Assembly: GCF_000730605.1 (NCBI RefSeq)
Contig: NZ_BBIS01000053.1
Span: 1-59,884 of the forward strand
From: Pseudomonas monteilii NBRC 103158 = DSM 14164
GTDB lineage: Bacteria; Pseudomonadota; Gammaproteobacteria; Pseudomonadales; Pseudomonadaceae
Reading direction: 5' to 3'
Length of the DNA: 59,884 nucleotides
Shown: positions 16,700 through 26,388 of the stretch, piece by piece
How positions within the stretch are numbered: the stretch's first letter is position 1
Layout: every line of letters begins with the position of its first letter
Notes under the pieces: generated by a model
What the model was told of the DNA's origin: nothing
Databases searched by the model: none
What the model saw: only the letters and a program-made list of their open reading frames with translations
Made by a program: the position numbers and the translations under genes

Positions 16700-18955
16700 T
16701 CAGCGCGGGCCCTGCCCGGATTCATCGGGCGCTTCAGGGGGCTGGTACTGCCGGGGTGTCAGCACAGAGGCGGTAGCGTTCTCGCTGGAAAAGACAAGGA
16801 ACGCCAGGTGTGTCTCATAGCGATCGAGTACATCGTCGATGACCTGCTGTTTGGTCAGCCCCATCAGGTCATAACCACCCGACCCCGTCTGGGTGTACAC
16901 CTCCAACCGATAGTAGACATCGATCTCGCGTGTCATGCGGCCACTGAACATGGGCACTGGCGCCTCGACAATGGCGACGTGGTAATGGAAATCACGGAAC
17001 GTATCCATCGATACCCGCAACAACGGCTCCTCGATACCGTGTGCATTGACCACGCTTTCCCGCGTGACGTCATAGCCTTGATTGCGAAATTCAGCGGCGA
17101 CTTCGTCCAATGCTGGCCCAACTGTGCGGTTGAGGAACTGGGTAGCCTGGCGCATCGATGGGTACGCTCGCAAGTGCTCGAGCCGCTGCTTCCAGGAGCG
17201 CTCAGGGACATGCCCCCCGATAGCCGCCACAGAGGGCCGGCGCAGCACCCTCCCCTCGCGTTCAGCGCGTTCCATGCGCAATACCTTGTAGAACGATGCC
17301 ATCACCAGATAAGCAATGATCGTCACCGGTAGCGCGAAGATCAGCGTTGCATATTCCATGGTCGTCACCCCGCCTGCGACCAGCATCGCTACGGTGAGCA
17401 TGGCCGTGAGCAAGGCCCAGAAGATCCGCAGCCAGCTGGGGCCGTCATGAGAAGGGTCGGGAATCGTTGCAGAAAAATTCGACATCACCATAGCGCCGGA
17501 ATTGGCGCTGGTGAGGTAGAACAGCAAGCCTGACAGCGTCGCCAGTCCAATAAGAAACATCGGGCCTGGGAACATCTGCAGCAGTGCATACCAACCCCGC
17601 TCGGGGCTGTCCATCGCCAGCTGGGCAAACTCGGTGTTGCCCTGAAGCACCTGAAAAAGTGCGCTGTTGCCGAACAGCGAGACTATGATGAAATCGCACA
17701 GCACCGGCGCGGTGACTGCCGCCAGGACGAATTCACGCAAGGTGCGCCCCCGCGAAATCCGCGCCAGGAACACGCCAACGAAAGGCCCCCAGGCCAACCA
17801 GAAGGCCCAGAAAAACAACGTCCAGCCCGCCATCCACCCAGCCCCTTCTGGCTCATAGGCAAACGTCTGAAACGTCCGGGCGGGGAAGGTGACCAGAAAT
17901 TGGCCGATATTCGACACCAGGGCATTCAACAGGAATGCCGTCTGCCCGGTCAGCAGAATGTAGAGCATCATGGCCACGGCGCTCCACAGGTTCAGTTCGG
18001 CGATCCAGCGGATGCCACGGTCGACCCCGGACGTGGTAGCCGCGATGGTCAGTGCCACAGCCCCCACTACCAGTACGATCTGTAAGGTAAGGCCCTGCTC
18101 CAGACCGAAAATCAGCGAGAAACCCACGCTCAGCAGTACCACGCCGATGCCCATCGATGTGGCGACGCCAAACACGGTACCGACCAGCGCAATGATGCTG
18201 ATGCCATCGCCCAACGGGCCGCGCACGCGCTTGCCAAACAGCGGATAGAGCGCGGCGCGAATCGACAGCGGCATGTCCCATCGATAGGCGAAGTAACCCA
18301 TGGCCATACCCAGCAAGGCATACATCGCCCAACCCGCGATGCCATAGTGGAACATGGTCCAGATCACTGCGTCCTGCATGGCCTCGGCAGTCCCGCCGGC
18401 GCCACTGGGCGGGTGCAGATACTGCACGACCGGGCCGGTAACCGAATAGAACAGCATGTCTATCCCGACCCCAGCGGCGAACAGCATGGCGACCCACGTC
18501 ACCAGCTTGTACTGCGGCCGTGAGTGGTCAGGGCCGATGCGCACATCCCCTTCCTTGGAAAACGCGACCCACAGCACGAAACCGATGACCAGCGTCATCG
18601 TCAGCACGTAGTACCAACCCAGGTTTGTCGCAATCCAGTCAGTGGTCCGCCTCATTGCCGAGCGTGCTGCATCGGGTATGAGGATCGTGGTGATGGAAAA
18701 CACCAGTATCACCACGGACGAAATCAACAGGACGCTCCAGTTGATGTAAGCCTCGTGATGCTCGACTACTTCGTCATGGCCTTTGCTCAGGTCGCTGCGC
18801 GATACGGGCGTATCGTCATCGTCGCTCGGGCGCCTGGGCTGGCGGTCGGTACCGCCAAATTTGCTGCGCTCAAGCGCAGGGATCGACTTCACGCCTCCTG
18901 ACGTGATCGGATCGACACCGTCGCGGTGCTGATCTGAGGGCGGTTCGAAGGGCAT
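16700..18955 (-). CDS. BCCT-family transporter with long C-terminal domain (BetT-like)
   Basis: 751 residues. A hydrophilic N-tail (~60 residues, rich in Asp/Arg) is followed by twelve membrane segments of the betaine/carnitine/choline family, including LFYSVTGPVV, WAMYALLGMAMGYFAYR and GWTLFFWAFWLAWGPFVGVF with the conserved Trp-rich segment. A soluble C-terminal domain of ~200 residues (MRQATQFLNRTVGPALDEVA..YETHLAFLVFSSENATASVL) is typical of choline carrier BetT. RBS AGGAGA precedes the ATG. It stands alone, convergent with pch. Choline or a related quaternary amine is the likely substrate; a link to the aromatic genes is not evident. Confidence 0.88.
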   Translation of the reverse strand: MPFEPPSDQHRDGVDPITSGGVKSIPALERSKFGGTDRQPRRPSDDDDTPVSRSDLSKGHDEVVEHHEAYINWSVLLISSVVILVFSITTILIPDAARSAMRRTTDWIATNLGWYYVLTMTLVIGFVLWVAFSKEGDVRIGPDHSRPQYKLVTWVAMLFAAGVGIDMLFYSVTGPVVQYLHPPSGAGGTAEAMQDAVIWTMFHYGIAGWAMYALLGMAMGYFAYRWDMPLSIRAALYPLFGKRVRGPLGDGISIIALVGTVFGVATSMGIGVVLLSVGFSLIFGLEQGLTLQIVLVVGAVALTIAATTSGVDRGIRWIAELNLWSAVAMMLYILLTGQTAFLLNALVSNIGQFLVTFPARTFQTFAYEPEGAGWMAGWTLFFWAFWLAWGPFVGVFLARISRGRTLREFVLAAVTAPVLCDFIIVSLFGNSALFQVLQGNTEFAQLAMDSPERGWYALLQMFPGPMFLIGLATLSGLLFYLTSANSGAMVMSNFSATIPDPSHDGPSWLRIFWALLTAMLTVAMLVAGGVTTMEYATLIFALPVTIIAYLVMASFYKVLRMERAEREGRVLRRPSVAAIGGHVPERSWKQRLEHLRAYPSMRQATQFLNRTVGPALDEVAAEFRNQGYDVTRESVVNAHGIEEPLLRVSMDTFRDFHYHVAIVEAPVPMFSGRMTREIDVYYRLEVYTQTGSGGYDLMGLTKQQVIDDVLDRYETHLAFLVFSSENATASVLTPRQYQPPEAPDESGQGPR

Positions 18956-19508
18956 GGGCTTTCTCCTGTTGCGTACTTCACTTCAACGCCTCCTGAGAGG
19001 GATAGGATTATCGGGTGCGCGAATACTCCCTATGCGGTTGGCACAAGTGATTGCACTAAGACGTCATGCTCGGCTATCGCCTGCAGATCTGGACCCCGCG
19101 TTGGGGCAACTTGCTGCGCACATGAACGAAAATGGAAAGCGTCCCCACATCTTCCAGGCGGCTTGAGTTCGACTGACCCGTGGCAGGGTCGAGGATGAAA
19201 GCACTTGGCCTGTGAACGTCGCCAGGGATGGCGCCGTCGATGTTGCTGAACGCTGTTAAAGGGTGTCGATTGCCCTCTCGGCAACCGCGAAATACAGGGG
19301 TGCAGATATTTCAATCGAGCCATTCTGCGTGAGTGTGCAATCAAGCGCAAGGGAATAGCCGATCAGCTTGTTTACGAACCCCATATGAATCTGGGTCGGT
19401 CCCTGCGTATTCCCTGCCAGCCTTGCGGGGCCGGTCGCGCTTCTCACCCAGAGCGCCTATCTGGCAAACTTGCCGGCAAAAAGCTCGGTTCAATCGCTGG
19501 GAACAATA
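18956..19508. other. Gene-free divergent region between BCCT and LysR genes
   Basis: About 550 bases that should hold the promoters of the BCCT transporter (leftward) and the LysR regulator (rightward). I see no convincing coding sequence, tRNA or IS end. AACAATAA directly before the LysR start at 19509 is an AAnAAnAA motif. Confidence 0.5.
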
Positions 19509-20429
19509 ATGAAACTGCATCAACTTCGCGCGCTGGTAGCGATCCACGAAACGGGCAGCCTGCAAGACGCATCGGCGGTTCTGCACCTGACACAGTCGGC
19601 ACTGAGCCGGGCGATCAAGGAGCTGGAGAGTGAACTGGGCATCACATTGCTGGTGCGCTCGAACAAGGGCATGACGCTGACCGAATATGGCCAGCGCATG
19701 CTCGGGCATGCCCGCCAGGCGCTGGAAAGCGTGCGCCGTGCGCGCCAGGAAATCGAAGACATGAAAGGCCAGGTGGTCAGCGAGATTACCGTGGGCGTTA
19801 CCCCGGTGACGGCGCTGCTGTCTCCCCTCAAGCAAGTGCTGCTGGCGTTCCAGCAGAAACATCCGCACGTCACGTTGCGGGTACTGGAAATGCGCCCGAC
19901 GCAACTGCTGCAACACCTACGCGACGGCTTGCTGGACTTTGCCTTGACCTCGCAATTGCCGGCCAGCACCGTTGGCCTGGACTGGCAACCGCTGTGCAGG
20001 CTTGCCGGCGCGGTGGTGGTGCGCAGGGACCACCCGCTGCGCCATGCCAAATCCCTGCGCCAGTTGCAGCAAGCCACCTGGATCAGCGTCGACCCGTTGA
20101 GCGATGCGCAGTCACAGTTCAACCAGTTGTTCCAAGGCAGCGCCCTGGCCCGCCCCCGCCAGGTATTCGAATGCACGGCCATGAACCTGGCCGTCAAGTT
20201 GCTGATCGACAGCGATGCGGTGATGCCCATCAGCGAGCCCGCGCTGGGGCATGATCTGGTTGGCTTGAGCGACTTGTCCAGGCACTTTCACAAGGTTCAG
20301 GTGCAGGAGCCGATACCGGACTACTTCATCAACCTGGTGTGCATCAACCGCAGCTACCTGACCACCACCGCCAGCCAGCTGTTCGGCATGCTGCGCCAGT
20401 CGCTGGAGAACGCTACGCAGCAGCCCTAG
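19509..20429 (+). CDS. LysR-family transcriptional regulator
   Basis: 306 residues. The HTH at the N-terminus (MKLHQLRALVAIHETGSLQD..LHLTQSALSRAIKELESELG) is followed by a linker helix and a periplasmic-binding-protein-like effector domain (VSEITVGVTPVTALLSP onward). The ATG at 19509 is chosen because the family normally starts a few residues before LRALVAIHE. It runs in the same direction as the MHS transporter, amidohydrolase and porin that follow and is the probable activator of that set, responding to its substrate. Spacing to the next gene is 282 bases, so the target promoter may lie there. Confidence 0.88.
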   Translation: MKLHQLRALVAIHETGSLQDASAVLHLTQSALSRAIKELESELGITLLVRSNKGMTLTEYGQRMLGHARQALESVRRARQEIEDMKGQVVSEITVGVTPVTALLSPLKQVLLAFQQKHPHVTLRVLEMRPTQLLQHLRDGLLDFALTSQLPASTVGLDWQPLCRLAGAVVVRRDHPLRHAKSLRQLQQATWISVDPLSDAQSQFNQLFQGSALARPRQVFECTAMNLAVKLLIDSDAVMPISEPALGHDLVGLSDLSRHFHKVQVQEPIPDYFINLVCINRSYLTTTASQLFGMLRQSLENATQQP

Positions 20430-20711
20430 GCCTCACATGTAGCAAAACTCAAGGCCTTGATAAAAGTGCCGGCAAGCGCCTGTGTCACCCTGATTACAGG
20501 CATTTACCGGCCCGCATACATCTGAATCGTCACACTTCCTGCCCACCTGTGGTGCACATCCTGTCGAATCTGCCCAGCGGCTGCCCACGCAACGCTGTCG
20601 GGCAACTGCGCCTGTACCGTTTGTGAGGGCCTTGCAGAAATGCCAAGTGCAGATTGTGCCTGCAGGCCCAAGACTGGCGGCACAACAAGCAGATGGGTTC
20701 AGGAACGCAGA

Positions 20712-22013
20712 ATGAAAACCACAACCGCTAGTGCGACCTGCGCGACAGCCGACCAGTCACGTACACAGCCAACCTCGCCTGACATGCGCCGAGTGGTCAT
20801 TGCCTCATCCCTGGGCAATGCCCTGGAAATCTACGATTTCACGGTGTACAGCTTTTTCGCCGCCATCATCGGCAAACTGTTCTTCCCCAGCGATTCAGCT
20901 TTCGCCGGCCTGTTGCTGTCGTTGGCAACTTTTGCCGTGGGCTTTCTGATGCGCCCACTGGGCGGTGTGTTGATTGGCCGGGTCGCTGACCGTCACGGGC
21001 GCAAGGCCGCCTTGTCGTTGACCATTGGCCTGATGACCGTCGGCACCGCAATCATCGCCTTCTGCCCTACCTATGCCAGCATCGGCATCAGTGCCACCGT
21101 GCTGCTGGTGTTAGGGCGCTTGCTGCAAGGCCTTTCGGCCGGTGGCGAAGTGGGGACGGCCTCGGCGTTTCTGATGGAATCCGGCAGCACCGCAAACCGC
21201 TGCTTCATGGTCAGCTGGCAGGGTGCCAGCCAAGGCGCCGCGGCGTTGCTGGGTGCCCTCAGTGGGCTGCTGCTGAGCCACCTGCTCAGCCCTGAAGCCC
21301 TTGAAGGCTGGGGCTGGAGGGTGCCTTTCGTGATTGGCCTGCTGATCGGCCCGGTAGGCTGGTACATTCGCCGCCACCTGGATGAAACCCACGCCCCAGG
21401 CGATGCAGCCACTCCCCTGAACCAGCTGCTGAACACCCAACGGCGCACCCTGCTGCTGGGCATCGCGACGATGGCCAGCTCTACGGTCAGCATGTACCTG
21501 GTGGTGTTCTACATGCCGACCTACCTGATTCGTACCCTGCAGTATCCAGCCAGCACCGCCTTCGCCCTGGTCGGCTTGGCCAGCGCCCTGCTGGCGATCA
21601 TGCCGCCGATCGCTGCGCGCGTGGCTGACCGCATGCCCCGCCGCAAGCCAATGCTGTATTGGACCATGGGCATGCCGCTGATTATGGTCTACCCCTCCTT
21701 CCTGCTGTTGGGCAGTGGCAATTCGCTGCTGATGATGCTGGCCATCGTGCTGTTGATTATGCCGCTGGCCGTCGGCATCGGACCGTTCATGTCCCTGCTG
21801 ATGGAAGCCTTCCCACGTGAGCAACGTGTGACCGGCATGTCGATCATCTACAGCTTCGGCGTCACCCTGTTCGGTGGTTTTTCGCCGCTGCTGGTGACCT
21901 GGCTGATCGGCCTGACCGGCAACCCGCTGACGCCGGCGGCCTACCTGATTGGCGCCGTAGCGCTGAGCCTGGCCGCGCTGCGGCTGTTCCCTGAACACCC
22001 AGGCCGCGCCTGA
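20712..22013 (+). CDS. MFS transporter of the metabolite:H+ symporter (MHS) family
   Basis: 433 residues with twelve membrane segments. MHS marks: SSLGNALEIYDFTVYSFFAA in the first segment, RPLGGVLIGRVADRHGRKAAL between segments 2 and 3, and GRLLQGLSAGGEVGTASAFL. The start ATG at 20712 gives a short polar tail before the first segment; preceding DNA shows AGGAACGCAG. Proton-coupled uptake of a small organic acid or amino-acid derivative is expected. It is followed after 31 bases by an M20 amidohydrolase, so it probably imports that enzyme's substrate. Confidence 0.87.
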   Translation: MKTTTASATCATADQSRTQPTSPDMRRVVIASSLGNALEIYDFTVYSFFAAIIGKLFFPSDSAFAGLLLSLATFAVGFLMRPLGGVLIGRVADRHGRKAALSLTIGLMTVGTAIIAFCPTYASIGISATVLLVLGRLLQGLSAGGEVGTASAFLMESGSTANRCFMVSWQGASQGAAALLGALSGLLLSHLLSPEALEGWGWRVPFVIGLLIGPVGWYIRRHLDETHAPGDAATPLNQLLNTQRRTLLLGIATMASSTVSMYLVVFYMPTYLIRTLQYPASTAFALVGLASALLAIMPPIAARVADRMPRRKPMLYWTMGMPLIMVYPSFLLLGSGNSLLMMLAIVLLIMPLAVGIGPFMSLLMEAFPREQRVTGMSIIYSFGVTLFGGFSPLLVTWLIGLTGNPLTPAAYLIGAVALSLAALRLFPEHPGRA

Positions 22014-22044
22014 ACCTCACTCATTCGCCAATAAGGACTCAGCC

Positions 22045-23226
22045 ATGAGCATTTTCAAGATCATCAATGAACTGCAGGACAGCGCCGCCCATTTCGCCCT
22101 GATCCGCCAGGACATTCACCGCGCGCCCGAGTTGGGCGGCGACACTCCGCGCACTTCAGCGCTGGTTGCCGAGATGCTCGGCGGCTGGGGCTACGAGGTT
22201 CACACCGGTGTCGGCGGCCACGGCGTGGTGGGCGTGCTGAGGCGTGGCGACGGCAAGCGTAGCCTGGGTATCCGCGCCGACATGGACGCCCTGCCGATTC
22301 TGGAAAAAAATGGCCTGCCGTGGGCCAGCCAGCACCCAGGGCGCATGCACGCCTGCGGTCATGATGGCCACACTGCCACCTTGCTGGCCGCCGCCGAACA
22401 ACTGGCGCGTTCGGCGAGCTTCGATGGCACCCTGAACCTGATTTTCCAGCCCGATGAGGAAGGCTTGGCCGGGGCCAGGCTGATGATTGAAGATGACCTG
22501 TTCACGCGCTTCCCTTGCGATGCGGTGTACGCCTACCACAACATGCCTGGCCTTGAAGTTGGCCAGGCCGTGGTGCAAAGCGGCGGCTTCATGGCCTCTT
22601 CGGAACGGGTGACCATCACCCTTAACGGACGAGGCGGGCACGGCGCAATGCCGGAGCGGGCAATCGACCCGGTTCCCGCGCTGGGCGCAATCATCGGCGC
22701 CTTGCAGACCGTGGTCTCACGCAACCTTGCTGCGGACGACGCGGCCGTGATCACGGTCGGTACGGTACATGCCGGCAGCGCCTACAACATCATCTCGCAA
22801 ACGGCTTGCCTGCAGGTAAGCGTGCGTACCGCCACGCCAAGAATCCGCGAGTTGGTGGAGCGCCGCATCCGCGAAATCGTCGCCGGCCAAGCCGCCAGTT
22901 ACGGGGTCAGCGCTGAGATCGACTACCAATTGTTGGCCCCGGTGCTGGTCAACAGCGAAGCCGAGACCGAACGCTTGCGCGCGGTGGTCGAGGCGGTACT
23001 AGGCGCCGAAAATGTGCTCAAGCAAATGCCGGTACGGCTGATGGGCAGCGAAGACTTCGCCTGGATGCTCAACGCAAGGCCGGGCTGTTATTTCGTCCTC
23101 GGCAATGGCCACGGTGAGTTTACCGGCTGTTCGGTACACAACGATCATTACGACTTCAATGACCGCGTCATCCCACTGGGGGCCGCCTGCTGGGTGGCGT
23201 TAGTCCAGGGTTACCTGCACAGCTGA
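22045..23226 (+). CDS. M20D-family amidohydrolase (hippurate hydrolase / auxin-conjugate hydrolase type)
   Basis: 393-residue cytoplasmic metallopeptidase-fold enzyme. Metal and catalytic blocks: RADMDALPILE, MHACGHDGHTATLLAAA, FQPDEEGLAGARLM, the dimer/lid region GRGGHGAMPERAIDPVPALG, and GSEDFAWML near the end. Enzymes of this group cleave the amide bond of N-acyl amino acids, for example hippurate to benzoate and glycine, or indoleacetyl-amino acids. RBS AAGGA seven bases before the ATG. Coupled with an MHS importer and an OprD porin. The exact acyl group is open; no benzoate or auxin pathway gene lies next to it. Confidence 0.87.
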   Translation: MSIFKIINELQDSAAHFALIRQDIHRAPELGGDTPRTSALVAEMLGGWGYEVHTGVGGHGVVGVLRRGDGKRSLGIRADMDALPILEKNGLPWASQHPGRMHACGHDGHTATLLAAAEQLARSASFDGTLNLIFQPDEEGLAGARLMIEDDLFTRFPCDAVYAYHNMPGLEVGQAVVQSGGFMASSERVTITLNGRGGHGAMPERAIDPVPALGAIIGALQTVVSRNLAADDAAVITVGTVHAGSAYNIISQTACLQVSVRTATPRIRELVERRIREIVAGQAASYGVSAEIDYQLLAPVLVNSEAETERLRAVVEAVLGAENVLKQMPVRLMGSEDFAWMLNARPGCYFVLGNGHGEFTGCSVHNDHYDFNDRVIPLGAACWVALVQGYLHS

Positions 23227-23342
23227 AATGCTTGGGCGCTCTTCGCGGATGCGCAGAGCGCCCCAGGTCGCGAACATCAGTCTCGGCGACCGAGCGTGAT
23301 TGCACCTTCACAACAATAAAAAGATCCATAAGGAAGCACGTT

Positions 23343-24683
23343 ATGCATACCGTTCGTTCGACCCAAGTGGTCGTAGGGCTTTCGGCCGTCTTCATTTTGA
23401 CGCCGATGAATGCTCAAGCCAGCGAGGCCGGCTTTATCGAGGACAGTTCGCTGACCCTCAATACCCGCCAATGGTACTCCCACGAGATCGCCAGCAAAGA
23501 CACTTACTATTACGCCCAGACATCCGAAGGACGCCGCCCGGTGCGTGACCGCACGGCATGGCTGGAAGGGTTCAAGCTCGATTATGTTTCCGGGTTTACC
23601 CAAGGCATGGTCGGCATTGGCCTGGATCTGTCGCTGTACTCGGCCGTGGCGCTTGAACGCGGCAAACTGGCGACCGCAGGCGGCAGCAATCGGCTGTTGG
23701 TGGACAAGGACGGTAACGTGGTCGATGACTGGAGCAAACTGGGCATTGCAGTGCTGAAGTTCAAAGTCTCAGACACCGTCCTCAAAGTTGGCAGGCACCA
23801 GGTCAAGACACCCGTCATGGCATATGCCGACACTCGAACACTGCCTTCGTCTTACGATGGGATCTCACTTGAAAGCAACGAAATCGAGGGGCTGACGTTC
23901 AAGTCCGGCTACTTCGACAAAGCCACGCCGCGAACCGGTGCCGGTAGCCAGGACTTGAGCCCCAGTTTCGGCTCCCGCCGAGTCAGCGGCGACTGGGTCG
24001 CCTACGCCGGTGCCGATTACCTGGCCAGGAGCGGTTGGCGCGCCAACCTCTATGTTTCACGTTTCGAAGACATCTGGGATCGCGAGTACGTGGGCCTTGG
24101 CAGGCAATTCAAAGGGGACACGATCAACACCGATGTGCAGTTCGATTTCTATAACACGCAGTCCAGCGGGCGGGAGGTGGCTGGCAAGATCGAGCAGCAG
24201 GCGTATGGCATCAGCGTGACACCCAAGTACAAGAACCACAGCTTGAGACTGGGTTTGCAGCAAATCAAGGGTGATGAATATTTCGACTACGTGGCCGAAA
24301 CCAATGCGATCAATCTGCCCAATACCCAGTTGTCGTTCTACAACGGCCCGAACGAACGCTCATTCCAGGTTAACTACATTAACGACTTTGCTGCCTACGG
24401 CCTGCCGGGTTTCAAGACCAACCTGTGGTACATCAAGGGCTGGGGTATCGATGGCACTCACTATGATAGTGGGGCCAAAGGCATCTATTCGTCGGTACTC
24501 AAGCAAAGCGACGAAAGCCACTACGAAGTCGGGGCTTTCGTCAATTATGTGACCCAGTCAGGCCGCTTGGCGGGGGCCAGCATAATCAGTGGGTATGTGT
24601 GGCATCGCGCCAGTGAGTATCAGGTTGAAGGTAACATCGAGGAATTTCGGCTGATCGTCAACGTGCCCTTCAAGATCTTCTGA
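23343..24683 (+). CDS. OprD-family outer-membrane porin (copy 2, divergent type)
   Basis: 446 residues. The ATG at 23343 follows AAGGAAGCACGTT and begins a signal peptide (MHTVRSTQVVVGLSAVFILTPMNAQA). The mature part starts SEAGFIEDSSLTLNTRQWYS and ends with aromatic Phe (FKIF), as OprD barrels do. Sequence differs clearly from the other two OprD proteins in this window, so it is a separate specificity class. The leader carries ACAACAATAAAAA (about 23309-23321), an AAnAAnAA motif. Last gene of the LysR/MHS/M20 group, whose substrate it probably admits across the outer membrane. Confidence 0.88.
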   Translation: MHTVRSTQVVVGLSAVFILTPMNAQASEAGFIEDSSLTLNTRQWYSHEIASKDTYYYAQTSEGRRPVRDRTAWLEGFKLDYVSGFTQGMVGIGLDLSLYSAVALERGKLATAGGSNRLLVDKDGNVVDDWSKLGIAVLKFKVSDTVLKVGRHQVKTPVMAYADTRTLPSSYDGISLESNEIEGLTFKSGYFDKATPRTGAGSQDLSPSFGSRRVSGDWVAYAGADYLARSGWRANLYVSRFEDIWDREYVGLGRQFKGDTINTDVQFDFYNTQSSGREVAGKIEQQAYGISVTPKYKNHSLRLGLQQIKGDEYFDYVAETNAINLPNTQLSFYNGPNERSFQVNYINDFAAYGLPGFKTNLWYIKGWGIDGTHYDSGAKGIYSSVLKQSDESHYEVGAFVNYVTQSGRLAGASIISGYVWHRASEYQVEGNIEEFRLIVNVPFKIF

Positions 24684-24710
24684 ACAGGTGGACGCGGCGC
24701 CATGGCCAAG

Positions 24711-25474
24711 TCGTGGTGGTAGCCCTGAACGTCGCCGTCGGTGACCGCGTCACCTCTACCGGCTTCATCAATACCCTAGGCGCCTACAGCACCGAGCGCG
24801 TCATCCCCGCCGCGCCGCTAATCAAGCTGCCTGCTGGCATCAGCTGCGAAACTGCCGCAGCCATGACCATGTGCGGCCTCACCACGTCATACCTGCTGCG
24901 CCACCTGTACGACTTCAAGCCGGGTGACAGCATCCTGCTGCACGCCGCCGCCGGCGGTGTCGGCCTGCTCGTCTCGCAATGGGCCAAGCTGCTCGGCCTG
25001 AACGTGATCGGCACCGTGTCGACCGAGGCCAAGCTGGCTCGTGCACATGACTGCAGCCACATCATCAACTACAGCCACGAAGATGTAGCCAAGCGCGTGC
25101 GCGAGCTGACCGACGGCGTGGGCGTCAACGTGGTGTTCGACAGTGTCGGGCGCAGTACCTTCATGGGCTCGCTGGATTCCCTCAATCGCCGAAGCCTGAT
25201 GGTCTGTGTGGGCACCTCCTCCGGCATGATCGAGCCATTCGACCCGCAGATCCTGGCGATCAAAGGCTCGCTGATGCTGACCCGCCCGGCCCTGGCCGAC
25301 TACATTGCCGACCCCGCCGAAAAAGCCGCCATGGCCGGCGAGCTGTTTGACCATGTCAGCAGTGGCCGCTTCAAGATCGATATCAACCAGCGCCACGAGC
25401 TAAAGGATGCCGTGTAAGCCCATCGCGACCTTGAAGCACACAAGACCACCGGCTCATCGATCTTCTGCATCTAA
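24711..25474 (+). pseudogene. Truncated NADPH:quinone oxidoreductase (zinc-free MDR family)
   Basis: The frame begins inside the protein (VVVALNVAVGDRVTSTGFIN), so the first ~75 residues of a normal 325-residue enzyme are missing. The dinucleotide site is kept (LLHAAAGGVGLLVSQWAKLL). Near the end an in-frame TAA interrupts at LKDAV-stop, after which the expected AHRDLEAHKTTGSSIFCI continues. It has both lost its start and acquired a stop, so it is dead. It begins within 30 bases of the porin stop codon, which suggests a recombination joint there. Confidence 0.8.
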
Positions 25475-25488
25475 GGGCAGACCACATC

Positions 25489-26200
25489 ATGCAAGTCGAA
25501 CAATTGACCTGCACCATCGGTGCCGAACTGGTTGGCCTGAACCTGGCCGACGCCATACATGACGTTGGGCTGTTCGCCGAGATTCGCCAGCAACTGCTCA
25601 AGCACCGAGTGCTGTTCCTGCGCAACCGGGACATCAGCCACGCCGAGTATGTGGCGTTCGCCCGGCGCTTCGCCGAGCGGGAAGATCACCCGGTGGACGG
25701 CAGCCACCCGGACTACCCTGGCCTGGTGCAGATCCACAAATCACCGGGAACCCCGGTGGACCGCTACGAGAACGGCTGGCACACTGACACTACCTGACGC
25801 GAAAGCCCTTCCATGGGTGCTCCGCTGCCTGGAATGCCTGCCCGCGGGCGGCGACACCTAGTGGGCGAACATGGTGGTGGCCTACGAGCGCCTGCCTGCG
25901 GACGTCAAGGACAAGATCGAAGGCCTGCGCGCCCGGCACAGCATCGAGGCCAGCTTTGGCGCCGCCATGCCGATCGAAAAGCGCCTGGCGCTCAAGGATC
26001 GCTACCCGGATGCCGAGCATCCTGTGGTGCGCACGCACCCTGAAACTGGTGAGAAGGTGCTGGTCGTCATTAGCTTCACCACCCACTTCAGTAACTACCA
26101 CACCCACGACCGGGCTCGCTTTGGCCAGGACTACAACCCGGGCCCTTCTGAGTTGCTGCGCTACCTGAAGGTTTTCGACAATAACACCTGTTATCTCAGC
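25489..26200 (+). pseudogene. Decayed TauD/TfdA-type Fe(II)/2-oxoglutarate dioxygenase
   Basis: It starts normally (MQVEQLTCTIGAELVGLNLA) and reaches the iron-binding WHTDTT, but the next codon is TGA where Trp is expected. A one-base frame change follows before VLRCLECLPAGGDT, and another stop (TAG) precedes WANMVVAYERLPADVKDKIE. The rest runs to YNPGPSELLRYLKVF near 26177, after which the sequence becomes unrelated DNA leading to an IS5 remnant. At least two nonsense changes, one frameshift and a truncated C-terminus: not functional. Confidence 0.8.
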
Positions 26201-26388
26201 GCCTTAAACACTGCGGGCTCAACTCATCCAGACAATTTCTCAAAGCTGTCACAAACCTTGAAATTCAGACCTATCAGGAAACCGCGAGAAAATAAAATCC
26301 TTAAGGATTCTCCGATCAAGTTTCAGCACAGCGCCCGCCTGCTGTGCTGAAATAGCCCACCACTCCACCACGAGCTACAGCCAGTCCC

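Noticed and set aside
21111..21998. Minus-strand frame opposite the MHS transporter
   Set aside because: His/Gln/Arg-rich composition typical of an antisense shadow; the transporter frame has clear membrane segments.
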